Of a stretch of 64,000 nt of DNA, positions 63,185 to 64,000 are shown piece by piece. The stretch covers positions 636,814-700,813 of the forward strand of contig JACKPV010000023.1 of the NCBI GenBank assembly GCA_024233305.1, given 5' to 3'. Origin of the DNA: Verrucomicrobiales bacterium (lineage in GTDB: Bacteria; Verrucomicrobiota; Verrucomicrobiia; Limisphaerales; J093). Made by a program: the position numbers and the translations under genes. How positions within the stretch are numbered: the first letter of the stretch is position 1; each line of letters starts with the position of its first letter. The notes under the pieces were generated by a model. The model was not told where the DNA came from. It saw only the letters and a list, made by a program, of their open reading frames with translations, and did not search any database.

Positions 63185-64000
63185 TCAACTTCCGGGGATC
63201 GATACTGGGACGCCGAACAAGCTCAGGAAGTTCGCCTCGACCTGCACGGCCAGGTCTTCGACCGGCATGCCGCGGAGGTCCGCGACGAACTCGTAGACCG
63301 CGCCCAGATTCGCCGGATGGTTCAGCGGACGGTCCGGGGTGTTGCCGGGCAGCGGATAACGCACCAAGCGCGGCGGGAGCGTCTGGTCGGGCGCGTCGGT
63401 TTCGATGAGCAAACGATCGGGTGGCACCTGCAGAAAGGTCTCGCGCTGGCGCCGCTTGCGTTCATGGGCGAAGTAACCGGGAAACGAAAACCAGGCGCCC
63501 AACGCCGCCAGCGGCCCCACCATCTCGACCGGGCCACCGTAGGAATGCAGCAAGAATCCCCGTCGCGGAACCGGTCCCTCGCGCAGTAGGTCGAACAGTC
63601 GGCCCCAGGCCTGCAGGCAGTGAATGCTGGCCGGAACATCGTGCTCGGCGGCGAGCGCGAGTTGGGCCTGGAACACCGGTTGCTGGGCGGCGAAGTCCAG
63701 CCCGGGCTTCCAGCGGTCCAGGCCGATCTCGCCGATCCCGGCACCCGGCGTGGCCCGCAGGAACCGGCGCAGGTCCTCCCACCAGCCCGCCGAGCGCTCG
63801 TGGACGTGCCACGGGTGGTAGCCGAAGGCGGGGCGGACAAACCCGGGGTCCTTTTGCGCGAGGGCGGCGACGTCGGGCCAGTCGGCTTCGCTCGAGCCGT
63901 TCACCACCATGGCCCGCACCCCGACAGCTTTGCAGCCCCGGACCAGATCGTCCTGCCGGCCTTCGAAGCGTTCGTCCTGCAGGTGATTGTGGGCGTCGTA
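63185..64000 (-). CDS. TatD-family metal-dependent hydrolase/DNase (N-terminus beyond window)
   Basis: The frame is open to the right edge of the window and reads YDAHNHLQDERFEGRQDD at its upstream end, including the TatD N-terminal metal motif D-x-H-x-H. Further on are FGYHPWHVHE, GIGEIGLDR (Glu metal ligand), ASIHCLQAWGRLFD, FLLHSYGG and LIETDAPDQ (Asp ligand). TatD proteins hydrolyse DNA or other substrates with two metal ions. The start codon and perhaps a few residues lie outside the window. It converges on the 1850-residue protein gene, with 56 bases between their stop codons. Confidence 0.92.
   Translation of the reverse strand, partial: YDAHNHLQDERFEGRQDDLVRGCKAVGVRAMVVNGSSEADWPDVAALAQKDPGFVRPAFGYHPWHVHERSAGWWEDLRRFLRATPGAGIGEIGLDRWKPGLDFAAQQPVFQAQLALAAEHDVPASIHCLQAWGRLFDLLREGPVPRRGFLLHSYGGPVEMVGPLAALGAWFSFPGYFAHERKRRQRETFLQVPPDRLLIETDAPDQTLPPRLVRYPLPGNTPDRPLNHPANLGAVYEFVADLRGMPVEDLAVQVEANFLSLFGVPVSIPGS

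Overview
The window is GC-rich, densely coded chromosomal DNA, most probably from a verrucomicrobial bacterium (Limisphaerales/Pedosphaera-like) or a close PVC relative. This inference rests on gene content: HzsA/PD40-type haem proteins, two DUF6807 proteins, an arylsulfatase-type sulfatase, CRTAC1/ASPIC-UnbV proteins, several Gfo/Idh/MocA oxidoreductases, Tat-exported sugar-metabolism proteins, long secreted propeller proteins and short dispersed palindromic repeats. Housekeeping anchors are ruvB, smc, rpoD, tcdA, nagB and a TatD-type DNase. No tRNA, rRNA, CRISPR array, IS transposase or phage gene was seen.

Layout. 1-78: the last codons of an upstream gene. 140-3988: a secreted fusion of an HzsA-like c-type haem region with a SUMF1 domain. 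4521-14193 (minus strand): a tight seven-gene operon that is the most striking part of the window. In transcription order it encodes an MBOAT-SGNH acyltransferase, a carrier protein, an L-proline-type adenylation enzyme, EtfB, EtfA, a membrane Fe-S oxidoreductase and a prolyl-carrier-type flavin dehydrogenase. The adenylation enzyme carries the ten-residue specificity code DLLYLALVCK known from pyrrole-forming proline adenylases (PltF/RedM/CloN4 type). The dehydrogenase has its candidate catalytic Glu at the helix-G position and lacks the MCAD-type Glu. My reading is a pathway that makes pyrrole-2-carboxyl (or prolyl) thioester on a carrier, sends the electrons through a dedicated ETF to quinone, and passes the acyl group to an envelope acceptor through a Dlt/Pat-like MBOAT-SGNH protein.

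14735-24531: ruvB, a repeat-rich gap, an unknown protein, a DegT aminotransferase with a Gfo/Idh oxidoreductase, a SASA-type esterase, a GNAT acetyltransferase, a small secreted protein and two tandem NagB-family genes. 24624-29775: a small membrane protein, a DUF6807 protein, an LRR-like lipoprotein, a sulfatase and a SAM methyltransferase. 29936-41057: a seven-gene plus-strand operon for exported redox and binding proteins (RidA-like protein, HzsA-like haem protein, CRTAC1 protein, ten-haem cytochrome/propeller fusion, Reg_prop propeller, two orphan periplasmic binding proteins). 41156-45684 (minus): a probable carbohydrate-catabolism operon (URO-D-family protein, two Gfo/Idh oxidoreductases, DUF6807).

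46327-53010: smc and rpoD, convergent, separated by a three-copy tandem array of a 196-bp palindromic-ended element. Relatives of that element lie at 15921 and 45871. 53184-64000: a large TIM-barrel glycosidase-like protein, a tautomerase-like protein, tcdA, a 1850-residue secreted surface protein and a TatD-family DNase that runs off the window end.
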